DNA of 64,000 bases from Mucilaginibacter kameinonensis (GTDB lineage: Bacteria; Bacteroidota; Bacteroidia; Sphingobacteriales; Sphingobacteriaceae). Below, piece by piece: positions 36,144 through 46,011 of this stretch (position 1 is the stretch's first letter; each line of letters begins with the position of its first letter). The stretch is taken from assembly GCF_003675385.1 (NCBI RefSeq), contig NZ_RCWZ01000003.1, positions 682,001 through 746,000 on the forward strand. Direction: 5' to 3'. Below the pieces are notes generated by a model that was given only the letters and a program-made list of their open reading frames with translations, made no database searches and had not been told where the DNA came from. Both the position numbers and the translations under genes were made by a program.

Positions 36144-36492
36144 GAACTTTCACAAAGCCTTAAAATCAATCCAATAATGATTGCGGTTGTTAAGGCTTCT
36201 ATTTGTCAAACCATTTTATATTCAGGGTAAAAAATAGTTTGGCTACCACCATAACAATAATCAGGTGCTCTTTTATACGGCGTGATTGTTCAAATTGTTC
36301 AGTTTAAATGCTGCAATTATTAACTTCACAGAAAGTTTATTTCAACTTAAAACAAGCAGGGAATAAAATGCACTAAAATTAACCATTGAGAAATAAATTT
36401 ACCCAAAAGAAACCATGTGGCATTTATAGAAAGCAGAGCAGGTTCCTTTACAGCGCGGCAGATCATATCCCAGGGAATGACGGATATAAAAT
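36144..36492. other. Gene-free stretch upstream of the Ig-repeat gene
   Basis: No convincing coding frame is seen on either strand. A weak stem (36156-36163 with 36190-36197) with a small inner CAATC/GATTG stem would lie in the 5' leader of the 1770-residue protein's mRNA. The rest is A/T-rich and probably holds its promoter, but no TAnnTTTG box was found on the minus strand. Confidence 0.4.
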
Positions 36493-36541
36493 AAAAAAAC
36501 TACAGAACGTAAGCCCATCTTGCTTACATGCTGTAGTTTTA
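36493..36541 (-). terminator. Terminator after the tyrosine-phosphatase gene
   Basis: AAAACTACAG (36496-36505) pairs with CTGTAGTTTT (36531-36540), with an inner GTAAG/CTTAC stem. On the minus strand it is followed by TTTT. It lies 28 bases after the stop. Confidence 0.62.
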
Positions 36542-36568
36542 AGAAACAATAACCTAAACAGCTAACAG

Positions 36569-37387
36569 CTATTCTAAAAACTTAGCTTTAAGCGCGTTAA
36601 TATCATTATTAGTTAAACCCACCTGTGTTTTAAGGTAGTTATCAACTGATCCATATTGCTTTTTGATGGCAGTGAAGGTAGCATCAAGGTATTCTTTTTT
36701 TACAGCCACCACATCTTTAGCTACCCCCTCATTCACTTTCATGAACTGCACCATCTGCTTGGCCATTTTTTCATTTTCGGCTGCGCGATAATAGTTTGAG
36801 GCTTCGTAATCTTTCATAATGGTTTCGTAAGGCACACCTAAACAATACAACAACAGCGCAGCACCAATGCCTGTACGGTCTTTACCGGCAGTGCAATGAA
36901 ATACCAGGCTTTTATCTTCGGGCATAGCCAGCAGTTTACCAAAAAAAGGTTTATACCTGTCGGCAAGGTAAGTTGTATTGCTGTAGTAATCCACCATGAT
37001 CGAGTCGCCATGGGTTTTTCCTTTAAAGCTTTGCATCATGTTGCCCACGTTATCGCTTCCGGCAGGGCATAAAACATAATCGGTATTAGGGTTCATTCGA
37101 TCTGGGGCCTGTTTTGATTCCTGTGTACCGCGCAAATCAACGTCATAAGCAATCTTACGTTCGGCTAATGTAGCCAAATCCTGATCGGTAAGTTTGCTCA
37201 TATCAGCACTGCGGTATATTTTACCCCATTTTACATGATGTCCGTCTTTTGTAGTATAACCACCCAGGTCCCTGAAATTTACGGCTCCCTGTAATTCAAC
37301 TTTGCGCTTGGCGCTGTCAGCTACCTGGGCGTTAACACTGCCCGCGAAGGCCACGACGGCCAACACTGATAAAATTATATTCTTCAT
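36569..37387 (-). CDS. Exported tyrosine-phosphatase-like protein (Y_phosphatase3 type)
   Basis: A 272-residue protein with a cleavable signal (MKNIILSVLAVVAFAGSVNAQ). It carries the Y_phosphatase3 start VNFRDLGGYTTKDG and KIYRSADMSKL, and the CX5R active site HCTAGKDRTG (Cys165, Arg171). Related periplasmic enzymes hydrolyse phosphotyrosine, phosphoinositides or other phosphate esters. It lies 69 bases after susD on the same strand with only a weak hairpin between, so it may be part of the susCD unit and act on the imported or captured substrate. Confidence 0.9.
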   Translation of the reverse strand: MKNIILSVLAVVAFAGSVNAQVADSAKRKVELQGAVNFRDLGGYTTKDGHHVKWGKIYRSADMSKLTDQDLATLAERKIAYDVDLRGTQESKQAPDRMNPNTDYVLCPAGSDNVGNMMQSFKGKTHGDSIMVDYYSNTTYLADRYKPFFGKLLAMPEDKSLVFHCTAGKDRTGIGAALLLYCLGVPYETIMKDYEASNYYRAAENEKMAKQMVQFMKVNEGVAKDVVAVKKEYLDATFTAIKKQYGSVDNYLKTQVGLTNNDINALKAKFLE

Positions 37388-37403
37388 TATCCTTTTAAAT
37401 TAT

Positions 37404-37433
37404 AAAACAGGGACACTTGTTAGTGCCCCTGTT
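37404..37433 (-). terminator. Weak hairpin between susD and the phosphatase gene
   Basis: AACAGGG (37406-37412) pairs with CCCTGTT (37427-37433), with a partly paired inner part. There is little T-run, so read-through into the phosphatase gene is likely. Confidence 0.38.
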
Positions 37434-37456
37434 AAAGTTTTAGTTTAGTGGTTTTA

Positions 37457-39091
37457 TTATTTGGTTAACCAGGTATCCTGAGTTGGATCATCATTGCCAC
37501 CAAATTGCGATGACAGCGCTGCTTTATTGTTTGCCGCGTTGTACGCGCCTTCAGAAACCGGATACAACCAGCGACGAGGGATCAGGTTGTTTGGTGTACC
37601 AATACCGCTACCCCCCTGGGTAAATGCAGGTATGCCTGTTCTCCTGAAGTTGTAGAATGCTTCCCAGCCCGAGTTGTTAAACATAGAGATATATTTCTGG
37701 GTAAGGATCTGTGCTAAACCAGCCGCGTTATCGCCTGCATAAGCAACTTTAGCCATAAATGAAGGGATATCTACAGTAGCTGTACCCCACGTATCGCCTT
37801 GCTTAAGGTTTTTAGGGTTAATTGAAGGCTCTGTTGATGAAATTGGGAAAGTAACGGTTAAAGACTGGCCATTTGTTAAACCGTATAATGCTAATGAAGC
37901 ATTAATACCATTGGTATACCAGGTTGACGCACTACCTGCAGCCCATCCCCTGTTGATACCTTCGGCAATGTTAAAGCACATTTCAGAATAACCGATAAAT
38001 ACAAACGGCTCGGCATTTGCACCGATTGCCGAAACATAGTAACGGGTGTAGTTGCTGAATGAATATACACCGTTGTTTGAGTTAGTCAACAAGGCTGGCT
38101 GCGCCTGGTTTATATCAGAGCCAACGTAGGCCGAGAAATCGCTGATAGCTTTACCACCGCTGATCTGTAGAGGAGCAGGTGTAGAAGTCACGAACAAACG
38201 CGGATCTGATGTTGAAGTTTCGATATTGATATAAGTACTGCCTGGGTTAGCAAAGTTGTTGTAAGGGTTTAAGCCCAGTGAAAAAGTTGAATAACGGTTA
38301 ACCGCGTTGAAACGATAAACCAGATTATCACCATTACCGGTCATAAGCGGATACTTGGTTGAGTTACCCAATATAGCTGCAAACTGTTGAGGAATCTGCA
38401 AATCGGTATTATCGGTAGCACGTTTGCTTAAGCTGATCAGGATACGCAAACGGTAAGCATTGATCACCTTTTGCCATTGCTGATAGGTAAGGCCAAAAAT
38501 ATCGCCGCTATTAGCATCAATAGCAGTATTGGCAAGGCTTGGGTTAGCGGTTACCAATGCACCAATTAATGTATTAGCAGTTTCCAGTTGAGCAAGTGCT
38601 GCCTTATAAACATCATGCTGTGTATCATATTTAGGAGTAAGGTTAGACGGATCACCTGCTTGTGAAAACGGAATGTCCCCTACCCTTTGACTTAACCAAA
38701 CACCTGAATAGGCTTTAAAGAATTCGCCTAAAGCATAGTATTTATTGGTTTGGTTACCTAATTGAGCTGTAGCCTGTTGCTCAAGTTTTAAAGCATACTT
38801 TAAGATATCGTAACTATCGGCACTATTGCCCAAGTTATAGGTGTTGGTACCCCTGTAGTATGAATAGTTAGCAACAATGTATTGATCAGCAACTGAAGTA
38901 TAACCAAAAGGCTGCTCATCGCTGCGGATCAATGTTGCGGTAAGGTGGTTCAGCAATAATGACAAAGGCACTATTGAGCTGGAGCCTGCCACGTTGGGGT
39001 TATTGATCAAATCCCCTTTCTGACAGCCGGTTATCGATACCATGCCCATTGTTAACAACAGGGCGAATGGGATTAATGATTTTATTTTCAT
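37457..39091 (-). CDS. SusD/RagB-like nutrient-binding outer-membrane lipoprotein
   Basis: A 544-residue SusD-like protein with a lipobox SITGC (Cys23) and the SusD-like_2 pattern: NNPNVAGSSSIVPLSLLLNHL, helical TPR-like repeats, and the C-terminal WEAFYNFRRTGIPAF with NLIPRRWLYPVSE. It forms a lid over its SusC partner and captures the substrate. It starts 26 bases after susC. No glycoside hydrolase genes are adjacent, so the ligand may not be a polysaccharide. Confidence 0.95.
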   Translation of the reverse strand: MKIKSLIPFALLLTMGMVSITGCQKGDLINNPNVAGSSSIVPLSLLLNHLTATLIRSDEQPFGYTSVADQYIVANYSYYRGTNTYNLGNSADSYDILKYALKLEQQATAQLGNQTNKYYALGEFFKAYSGVWLSQRVGDIPFSQAGDPSNLTPKYDTQHDVYKAALAQLETANTLIGALVTANPSLANTAIDANSGDIFGLTYQQWQKVINAYRLRILISLSKRATDNTDLQIPQQFAAILGNSTKYPLMTGNGDNLVYRFNAVNRYSTFSLGLNPYNNFANPGSTYINIETSTSDPRLFVTSTPAPLQISGGKAISDFSAYVGSDINQAQPALLTNSNNGVYSFSNYTRYYVSAIGANAEPFVFIGYSEMCFNIAEGINRGWAAGSASTWYTNGINASLALYGLTNGQSLTVTFPISSTEPSINPKNLKQGDTWGTATVDIPSFMAKVAYAGDNAAGLAQILTQKYISMFNNSGWEAFYNFRRTGIPAFTQGGSGIGTPNNLIPRRWLYPVSEGAYNAANNKAALSSQFGGNDDPTQDTWLTK

Positions 39092-39117
39092 AAATTTTCT
39101 TTAAATCAATGTGATAA

Positions 39118-42100
39118 TTAGAATGTTAAATGGAGGTTGAAACCAAAGCGACGGGCTGTTGGGCTTTCAAGGTCGCTTCCGCCATTTCCACCAACCAAAC
39201 TACGATCTGACGCGTTGTAGCCTGATGCAAACTGGTCAAGGTCAATATCTTTACGTGCTGCAAAATAAAGCAGGTTCCTTCCTACTACCGAGAAAGTTAC
39301 TTTCTTGATAAATGAACCTCTTAAGATGCTTGCAGGTAATGAATAACCAATGCTTGCCTCACGTAATTTTGCATATGAGCGGCTGATCATGTAATACTCA
39401 TCAAAATTACCACCGATACCACTTGATACATAGCTCTGTACTGTTACAGGAATGGTATTAGGAGCAAAAGTCAGGTCTTTTAAGTTAGCTATCTGGCCAC
39501 CAACAAATACTGGCGTACCGCTTACAATGTGAACACCCGGACCAACATATGATGGCGTTGCACCTACAGTACCTTCTTTAGTGCTGTTCCATTCAGCTAA
39601 ACGGGCAGCACCAAATGCGCCGGTTGCAGTTTCCAGGTCGGTACCACCGTTCATTGCCTGGTAGTAAGTTCTGTCATAAATTTTACCACCTATACGGCCA
39701 TCAAACTGGAAGCTTAAGATAAAGCCTTTGTAAGTGAATGTATTGGTGATACCAAAAGAGAAATCAGGATTAGCATAACCTAATAAGCCCTGGTTGCTTA
39801 TGCCACCTGGTGAAGTTAATGGTACACCACCTGATACTTTACCACTTGCGTCAACCGAATAAGTGTTAACGATATTACCGTTACCATCTCTTACGAATTT
39901 GGTACCGTAGATAGCGTCTGGCCTGTCGCCAACAACATAGTTATGGTTGTTTTGCTGTAGGGTAGATACGCCCGGATAAATTGATTTAATAGTTTCTTTG
40001 TAAGTTGAGTAGTTTACGTTAACATCCCAGTTAAGGCCGTTAGGATTTTTCAATACAGAACCCATCAACTCAACCTCAAAACCTCTTTTACGGGTAGTTA
40101 CACCATTCACCAACTGGTTTGTGTTGCCTGTTGAAGTAGCTACACCCAATGGAAAAATGTTAGGACCGTTCTCGGTAGTAAAGTAAGTACCGTTTAAACC
40201 TAAACGGTTTCCTAAGAATTTGGCGTCAAAACCAGCTTCGTATGATTTAACATCGAAAGGTTTGATTTTGTCGTTTGAGATTGTATTTGATAAAGTAACC
40301 GAAGGCGTACCGTTGTAGAAAGTTCCGGTAGCTATAGGAGAAGCATTCAGGTAAGTTGGACCGTTGTATGGAGTATATAACTCGGTACCGTAACCTAATA
40401 ATCCGGTAACCGGTTTTGAGTTCCAGCCAGTACCTAATGCGGTTGAATTTAAAGCATTATATGAAGTACCGATGGTTGGTGAAGTTAAACCACCTTTTAC
40501 GTCGGCAAATGAACCGCGTACTTTTAAAAATGAGATAAACTCAGGCAGTTTAATATAATCGGTAACCACACTGCTGATAGCCACTGATGGGTAGAAGAAC
40601 GTGTTGTTACCTGAAGGTAAGGTTGACAGGTGGTCTACACGGTTTGTGGTATTAATGCTGAAGTAGTTTTTGTAACCAAAATCAAACGAGTAGTAACCGC
40701 TGTATACCTGCATTTTTGAATCAAAATTGTAGATATAAGGTTTACCTGCAGAGTTGTTAAGGTTATATACACCCGGCAAAGCCAACACCTGAGTTGTACC
40801 CCAGTCAGATTTGTAAGAGAATGACCTTGCATTACCACCTAATAAACCAGAGATATTCCAATCACCGAATTTATGGTTGTAAGTAAAGGTAAGGTCGGTA
40901 TTGTTATCTAACAGGTTACGGTCATCCTGCCTGTAATCGCCATACCAGCCAAAAGTATACCATGAAAGGTATTGGTTAAGGTTGGCACCGGCAGGTACCT
41001 GCTCGGTATTTTGCTCATCATAGGTATTTAAAGCTTCGCGTAAGCTAACGTTCAAATCCTGGGTAATTTTGTAGCTAAGTTTTAATGATCCGTAAATAGT
41101 TTGCTTGGTTCTGCCTTTAAGCCATTTATCGGCAATAAAGTATGGGTTATTCAAACGACCATACTCCTGAGCATACTGTTGTAAGCCCGGAACACCCTGC
41201 GGTCCCTGATAGATATTTTTCAGCGCGTTTACATCATAATCTGCAGAGCCATATACCTTAAACATGTATACATAACTTTGAGGGCTATAATCAACGTCTG
41301 GAATGTTTGGAGAATACAACTGGTTAAGGTTCAAATCGCCTTCAACACGAAGTTTTGGAGTAATATCGTAACCTGCAGCTATCTTAAAGTTATCGATATT
41401 TAATTTAGTGTTAGGAAAATCACCTTTTTGATAAGTGTGGCCATAAGAAATGTGCATATCATAGTTTGATCCGCTGGCCGCAATAGATAATGAGTTGGTA
41501 CTGGTAACACCGGTTTGCACAAAGTTTTCAAAGTTTTTTGCACCGCGTGCTAACCAAGGTGTTTTTTGCCTGATACCTGTTGCCGGATCATAAGGGCTAT
41601 CATATTGTTGTGTTTGGAAAACGCCATCAAAACGAGGGCCCCACTCAGGCAAACGCTGCGTGTTATCATATAATACGTTACCGTAAGTATAGGCAAAGTT
41701 ACTACCGCGACCATACTCGGTTTGGCTTTTTGGCAATACCAGGAAGCCTTTTTCCAGCTCGGTGGTACTGTTGAAATCAACCTGCCAGCCTTTTTTATCT
41801 TTTGAACCTCTTTTGGTAGTGATGATGATGGCACCGTTGATACCGCGAAAACCATAAAGAGCTGCCGCGTTAGGGCCTTTCAGTACGGTGTAAGTTTCAA
41901 CGTCATCGGCGTTGTAATCATATGTATCGGAGTTTACCGGCTCGCCGTCAACTACATATAATACATCTTTACTACCACGTAATACCACTGTTGGAGCACC
42001 TGCAAATTCAGCATTCGCACCAATGCTTAAACCGGCAATTTTACCAGACAGTGAGTTTAAAGGGTTTGCGTCACGCGCTGTTGTCATCGCATCGCCTCTA

Positions 42101-42492
42101 ACCTGTGATTGTGAATAACCTAATTTTTGAAACTCTTTTTTAACGCCCAGGGCTGTTACCACAACTTCAGATAAAGCTTTGGTATCAGATTTTAAGTTAA
42201 CAGAAAGATAAACTTCTGCACCTATTACTACCTCCTGGGTTGCAAAACCGATAGTATGGAAAACAAGCGTTTGACCTTTGCTTGCTGAGATGGTAAAGCG
42301 ACCACCTTCGTTGGTAAGGCCACCTTGTTTGGTGTCTTTAATTGTCACGCTTACACCCGGAAGCGGCTGATTGTTATCGTCTAAAACGATACCCCTGATT
42401 GTTAAGGTTTGAGCTTGCAGGCTACTGAAAGTAAACATGCAAACTATCATAACCAGTAGCAATCGTGAAATTTTAAGTAAATTTTGTTTCAT
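39118..42492 (-). CDS. SusC/RagA family TonB-linked outer-membrane transporter
   Basis: A 1124-residue transporter. The start MKQNLLKISRLLL at 42492 gives a proper signal peptide; the frame is open to 42516. An N-terminal carboxypeptidase-like domain (IRGIVLDDNNQPLPGVSVTIKDT, about 30-100) is followed by the plug (LSEVVVTALGVKKEF, PTVVLRGSKDVLYVVDGEPVN, VLKGPNAAALYGFRGINGAIIITTKRG) and a large barrel that ends GFNLHLTF. It works with the following SusD protein as a TonB-driven importer. Confidence 0.95.
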   Translation of the reverse strand: MKQNLLKISRLLLVMIVCMFTFSSLQAQTLTIRGIVLDDNNQPLPGVSVTIKDTKQGGLTNEGGRFTISASKGQTLVFHTIGFATQEVVIGAEVYLSVNLKSDTKALSEVVVTALGVKKEFQKLGYSQSQVRGDAMTTARDANPLNSLSGKIAGLSIGANAEFAGAPTVVLRGSKDVLYVVDGEPVNSDTYDYNADDVETYTVLKGPNAAALYGFRGINGAIIITTKRGSKDKKGWQVDFNSTTELEKGFLVLPKSQTEYGRGSNFAYTYGNVLYDNTQRLPEWGPRFDGVFQTQQYDSPYDPATGIRQKTPWLARGAKNFENFVQTGVTSTNSLSIAASGSNYDMHISYGHTYQKGDFPNTKLNIDNFKIAAGYDITPKLRVEGDLNLNQLYSPNIPDVDYSPQSYVYMFKVYGSADYDVNALKNIYQGPQGVPGLQQYAQEYGRLNNPYFIADKWLKGRTKQTIYGSLKLSYKITQDLNVSLREALNTYDEQNTEQVPAGANLNQYLSWYTFGWYGDYRQDDRNLLDNNTDLTFTYNHKFGDWNISGLLGGNARSFSYKSDWGTTQVLALPGVYNLNNSAGKPYIYNFDSKMQVYSGYYSFDFGYKNYFSINTTNRVDHLSTLPSGNNTFFYPSVAISSVVTDYIKLPEFISFLKVRGSFADVKGGLTSPTIGTSYNALNSTALGTGWNSKPVTGLLGYGTELYTPYNGPTYLNASPIATGTFYNGTPSVTLSNTISNDKIKPFDVKSYEAGFDAKFLGNRLGLNGTYFTTENGPNIFPLGVATSTGNTNQLVNGVTTRKRGFEVELMGSVLKNPNGLNWDVNVNYSTYKETIKSIYPGVSTLQQNNHNYVVGDRPDAIYGTKFVRDGNGNIVNTYSVDASGKVSGGVPLTSPGGISNQGLLGYANPDFSFGITNTFTYKGFILSFQFDGRIGGKIYDRTYYQAMNGGTDLETATGAFGAARLAEWNSTKEGTVGATPSYVGPGVHIVSGTPVFVGGQIANLKDLTFAPNTIPVTVQSYVSSGIGGNFDEYYMISRSYAKLREASIGYSLPASILRGSFIKKVTFSVVGRNLLYFAARKDIDLDQFASGYNASDRSLVGGNGGSDLESPTARRFGFNLHLTF

Positions 42493-42513
42493 TGCAATAC
42501 AGTTAGTTTGCAA

Positions 42514-42521
42514 CAAAACTA
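42514..42521 (-). promoter_or_regulatory. Candidate -7 promoter box for susC
   Basis: On the minus strand TAGTTTTG matches TAnnTTTG and lies 21 bases before the susC ATG at 42492. No clear -33 box was seen. This is a weak candidate. Confidence 0.35.
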
Positions 42522-42703
42522 CCCGGGCTGTATTAAGAAAGGATTTTCATATTAACAACATAGGAATAAGGATTTATGAAGAAATGCATTTTTCATGGGC
42601 ATTTTGCCACTTAATGTTAAATATTCCTTAATTCTTTTAACATTCACACATTTTGGCACATAACTAACATAACTAACTCAAAACCAAACAATAACAAAAA
42701 AGG

Positions 42704-42740
42704 GCCAAAATCCTTCTGATCAGATTCCGGCCCTTTTCTT
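42704..42740 (-). terminator. Terminator of the barrel-protein gene at 42772
   Basis: AAAAGGGCC (42708-42716) pairs with GGCCCTTTT (42729-42737). On the minus strand it is followed by T-rich sequence. It lies 34 bases after the stop. Confidence 0.68.
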
Positions 42741-42771
42741 AATACTTTATGTCAGCTTTCGCAAAGGTTAA

Positions 42772-45345
42772 TTAAAGCCTGAAATTAAGCGATATATAAG
42801 GATACCATCCCTCGCTTGAATGGCCTGCCAATATTTGCAGTACCGTTAAGCTGGCCGGGGCAAAATACAGGCCACCACCGGTACCTGTATGCCATTTATC
42901 TGAATGCTCATCCTCTATCCAAACGCGGCCCGCATCATAAAAACCTACCAAACCTAACTGGCCAGGTATGATATAACTGGCAATGTCGGCAAGCTTAATG
43001 CGCCCCTGCAGATTGTTAAACACCATGTGCTTGCCCGCGAAACGGTTTTGCAGGTAGCCAAGCAAGTTACCCTGCCCACCCAAAAACATAGATTGATAAA
43101 AGGCAGGCTTACCAAAGCTCACACCGCCGCCAACACGGTCAGATAATACAATGGCCCCACCCGGAGTTAGTTTTTGATAGTAGGTAAACTCTGGCCTGAT
43201 CTGTACAAATGATTTTGAGTAACTGTTAAGGCCTTCATAACCTTGTGCCGTTACAGTAAAATAATACCCCTTTGTAGGCAGGATATTATTATCACGCTGG
43301 TTTGTAGTATAATTTATCAATGCACCAAGGTGCGCTTTATCTTTTCCAACTGTTAAGCTATCATAAGATTTAATGAGCGACGTTTGGTTAATAAAGCGTC
43401 CGGTATTTTGTGATAGATCAAGATGATAAAACTGGAACGACGGGCCTACACTGATATCGCTGTTTTTGCCGGTATGCCAGCGTAAAGCCGGATCAAACTG
43501 GTAAATATCATACCGTGTGCGGTAGTAAGTGCGGTAACCCGGAAATTTACTCAAGGCGCTTTCATTACCCAGACCAAAAAAGTTTACTGTATTATCCGGA
43601 GACTGGATATTGGCCTGCATTGTAAAATCGGCTTTACCAATGGCATCTATCCACTCGCCCCTATATTTGATCCTGAAGGCATCTGTAGCAAACGAATGCG
43701 TGATCATGACCTGCTGCAGCGTTGAGTAAGGAAGCTTGCGGAACCCATCATGCCCTGTATATTGAAACCCAAGACCGAGTAAAAAGCCATCATCCTTATT
43801 TAAAGCAGCTGTTGCAAGTGGCATCCATACATTATATAAGTTAGTTGGCAAAAACTGTGTGTTTGAGGTATCGTTTGATAGATGCCTGCTCAGCTTATTG
43901 ACATCGCCTGTAAAATTGGTACTGTCTTTACGCCCGTAAAATTTAATTGTATTTACAGATTGTTTAACCTCAACTGTTTTGCTTCCTATGCTATCAATAA
44001 GCCGCAACTTAATAGGCGAACTGGCATTATTGATAACAACGTGGTCGTCTCCGGCCGAAACGTATAGCCTGATTTCCTTGGTAATTTCCGGCTTATATAC
44101 CATATCCATAAACTGATCTTTGGTTTCGCCATCCTTGTTCAGTTTATTAATAGTTATACGCATTGCTTTATCAGGAGCATCTGCAACAGTTATCAGCTCA
44201 CTTTTATCCGTAGTACGGATATCCACAATCCGGTTTATAAACTTATAATACTCACTCATTGCCGCTGGGATGTTATCGCGGCGTTTTTTCATTATGGCCA
44301 AAAGTTCGTCATGCCTGAATTTATAGCTTTCTGCAGGCAGGCGTTTCAAACTCTCTTCAAGTACCGCATCGGTTTCGGCTTTAACAAATTCGTTGGCAAT
44401 CTGCATCCAGCGCTCATAGCTTATTTGCGCATCCGGATACTGTTTCATAAAGCGTGTTTTGAAAAGAGAAAATTTCACTCTCGGAATATCTCCCGTAAAA
44501 TCCTCAAGCAAAGGATCTATCCAGGGCAATGCGGCAATACTCGGAAACACACCTTGCGTAACGTGAAATACCTGGTCGCGGTCGCGGGGTACGGCAGTAT
44601 ATGTTTTGCCTTTCCCATTTTTAGTATCGGCCCAGCGCCATTGGTCTTCGTGCCTGTCCCAGTCGCCCATTAACAGGTCAAGCATCCTGGCACGCAAAAA
44701 CGTTTCGCCATCAAGCCTGTTATCATAGCTTTTAAGTAACTGCCCTTCCATTTTAAGCGTATTGTCAGATGAACCGGTGGGCTCCCGCTCCTCTATCAAG
44801 CATACCGTTCCAACAAATAACTTACTATATTGTCCAAGCGCGGGATCTTCGGCCACAACACCTATAATGGGGTTAGCATGGGGTACGCGCGCCGCTTCGG
44901 CAAGGGGCGGTACTATTAATGCAGAGTACGGATGCTGGCCGCTAAACTCATCACCAACCCAATCAACAGCAAATGTTCCCTGTAAATTTTCGGGCAACAG
45001 CTTATCAGGTGTTTTTTCAACGCTACGCAATACCCACTCACGGCCGGTTTTATCTTCCAGCCTTAATGATTTGGATTCCATACCTCCGCCCTGCTTTATC
45101 GGGCTTAACCCGCCGTTCACCTGCGATAATTTGATGATAGGCAGTTTCACCTTCATTGCCCAATCTTTACGATAGTTTTCACCAAAAAGCCAGCGATGAA
45201 TACCGCTTACATCATCGTATGAAGCATGAACACTAACAACAGTGCTATCAGGAAATTTTTGCCAGGCCGATGGCGCGATAGCCTGTGCATTTGCGTACAC
45301 CGCCGAGCCTGTAAGGAATAAAAAAGTAAGTATCTTTTTTGTCAT
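42772..45345 (-). CDS. Exported protein with kinase-like motif pair and Omp85-type outer-membrane barrel
   Basis: An 857-residue protein with a signal peptide (ends near AQAIA). Residues about 40-380 form a soluble domain with MGDWDRHEDQWRW (226-238) and, about 17 residues on, AVPRDRDQVF (251-260). This spacing resembles the catalytic DRH and metal-binding Asp of HipA/FAM20-type kinases; Arg107 in EWVLRSVEK may stand where the ATP lysine lies. The C-terminal 350 residues form a BamA/TamA-like barrel (GLGNESALSKF, LGGQGNLLGYLQNRFAG, GLVGFYDAGRVW). Many relatives carry a metallophosphoesterase domain in front; none is seen here. Kinase activity is inference. Confidence 0.82.
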   Translation of the reverse strand: MTKKILTFLFLTGSAVYANAQAIAPSAWQKFPDSTVVSVHASYDDVSGIHRWLFGENYRKDWAMKVKLPIIKLSQVNGGLSPIKQGGGMESKSLRLEDKTGREWVLRSVEKTPDKLLPENLQGTFAVDWVGDEFSGQHPYSALIVPPLAEAARVPHANPIIGVVAEDPALGQYSKLFVGTVCLIEEREPTGSSDNTLKMEGQLLKSYDNRLDGETFLRARMLDLLMGDWDRHEDQWRWADTKNGKGKTYTAVPRDRDQVFHVTQGVFPSIAALPWIDPLLEDFTGDIPRVKFSLFKTRFMKQYPDAQISYERWMQIANEFVKAETDAVLEESLKRLPAESYKFRHDELLAIMKKRRDNIPAAMSEYYKFINRIVDIRTTDKSELITVADAPDKAMRITINKLNKDGETKDQFMDMVYKPEITKEIRLYVSAGDDHVVINNASSPIKLRLIDSIGSKTVEVKQSVNTIKFYGRKDSTNFTGDVNKLSRHLSNDTSNTQFLPTNLYNVWMPLATAALNKDDGFLLGLGFQYTGHDGFRKLPYSTLQQVMITHSFATDAFRIKYRGEWIDAIGKADFTMQANIQSPDNTVNFFGLGNESALSKFPGYRTYYRTRYDIYQFDPALRWHTGKNSDISVGPSFQFYHLDLSQNTGRFINQTSLIKSYDSLTVGKDKAHLGALINYTTNQRDNNILPTKGYYFTVTAQGYEGLNSYSKSFVQIRPEFTYYQKLTPGGAIVLSDRVGGGVSFGKPAFYQSMFLGGQGNLLGYLQNRFAGKHMVFNNLQGRIKLADIASYIIPGQLGLVGFYDAGRVWIEDEHSDKWHTGTGGGLYFAPASLTVLQILAGHSSEGWYPYISLNFRL

Positions 45346-45711
45346 GAGGTAATGTGTTTAAGATGTAGGGACTTAAATATTATAAGCTGTTTACAAAATA
45401 CGCACCAAACACGCAACTATCTATATAGCAACATATTAACAAACAGCGAAACAGTATAAGTGGCGATATATCGTTATTTAAAAAGGCACGAACGTAAATA
45501 AAACAACAACCCTTCTTAAATAACAGCTTTCGGCTACTTGTTATTGATGTCTCAATATTTCGATAAAAATAATCAATCCCTGAGTATTTTGCACACCGGC
45601 CAATAAGTTACGCCTTTAACTACTGATATTGAAGATCAAACATTTTCTGACAATTAAGATTCTGCTTGATTTAGATTTTATTAGTTTTATGCCCGGCACT
45701 CCTTATACACT
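45346..45711. other. Gene-free A/T-rich stretch
   Basis: No coding frame of note on either strand. It separates the divergent barrel-protein gene from the broken membrane-protein gene and probably holds promoters for both, although no TAnnTTTG box is convincing. Confidence 0.4.
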
Positions 45712-46011
45712 ATGATCCGCAACGATAAATCGCCCCATATCCTTAACGCTGCATCAAATTTGCTGGGCTTATGTTTTGTAGTACTTACTTCATTAAAATT
45801 CCTGAAACTATCCGAACGTACCTAAATTGATGAAACGGTAACCGTAGCACTTGTTTTCTTCATGCTGAGCTGCATCCTTTCATTCCTTTCCATCAGGGGG
45901 AACATTAAACAGGGAGGGCGTACAGAAGCCGTAGCCGATTATCTTTTTCTTGGCGGGATGATTGTGTTATTTATTACCGCTATGCTCATCATATTTAAGA
46001 TAATGGTTTAA
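45712..46011 (+). pseudogene. Small membrane-protein gene interrupted by one in-frame stop
   Basis: Reading from ATG 45712 gives 37 residues (MIRNDKSPHILNAASNLLG ... FLKLSERT), then TAA at 45823-45825, then 61 more codons in the same frame (IDETVTVALVFFMLSC ... MLIIFKIMV) to the TAA at 46009. The two halves together look like one 99-residue protein with three or so membrane segments and no frameshift. A point mutation to a stop is the simplest reading. The original family is not known to me. Confidence 0.65.

Noticed and set aside
42659..42677. Short tandem repeat CATAACTAA in the gap before susC
   Set aside because: Two copies of nine bases in A/T-rich DNA can arise by chance, and no function is indicated.
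44311..44673. 120-codon plus-strand open frame within the barrel-protein gene
   Set aside because: It is antisense to a clearly conserved protein, has no recognisable domain, and its start lacks support. The same holds for the other antisense frames under large genes (for example 49439-49903 and 18732-19145).
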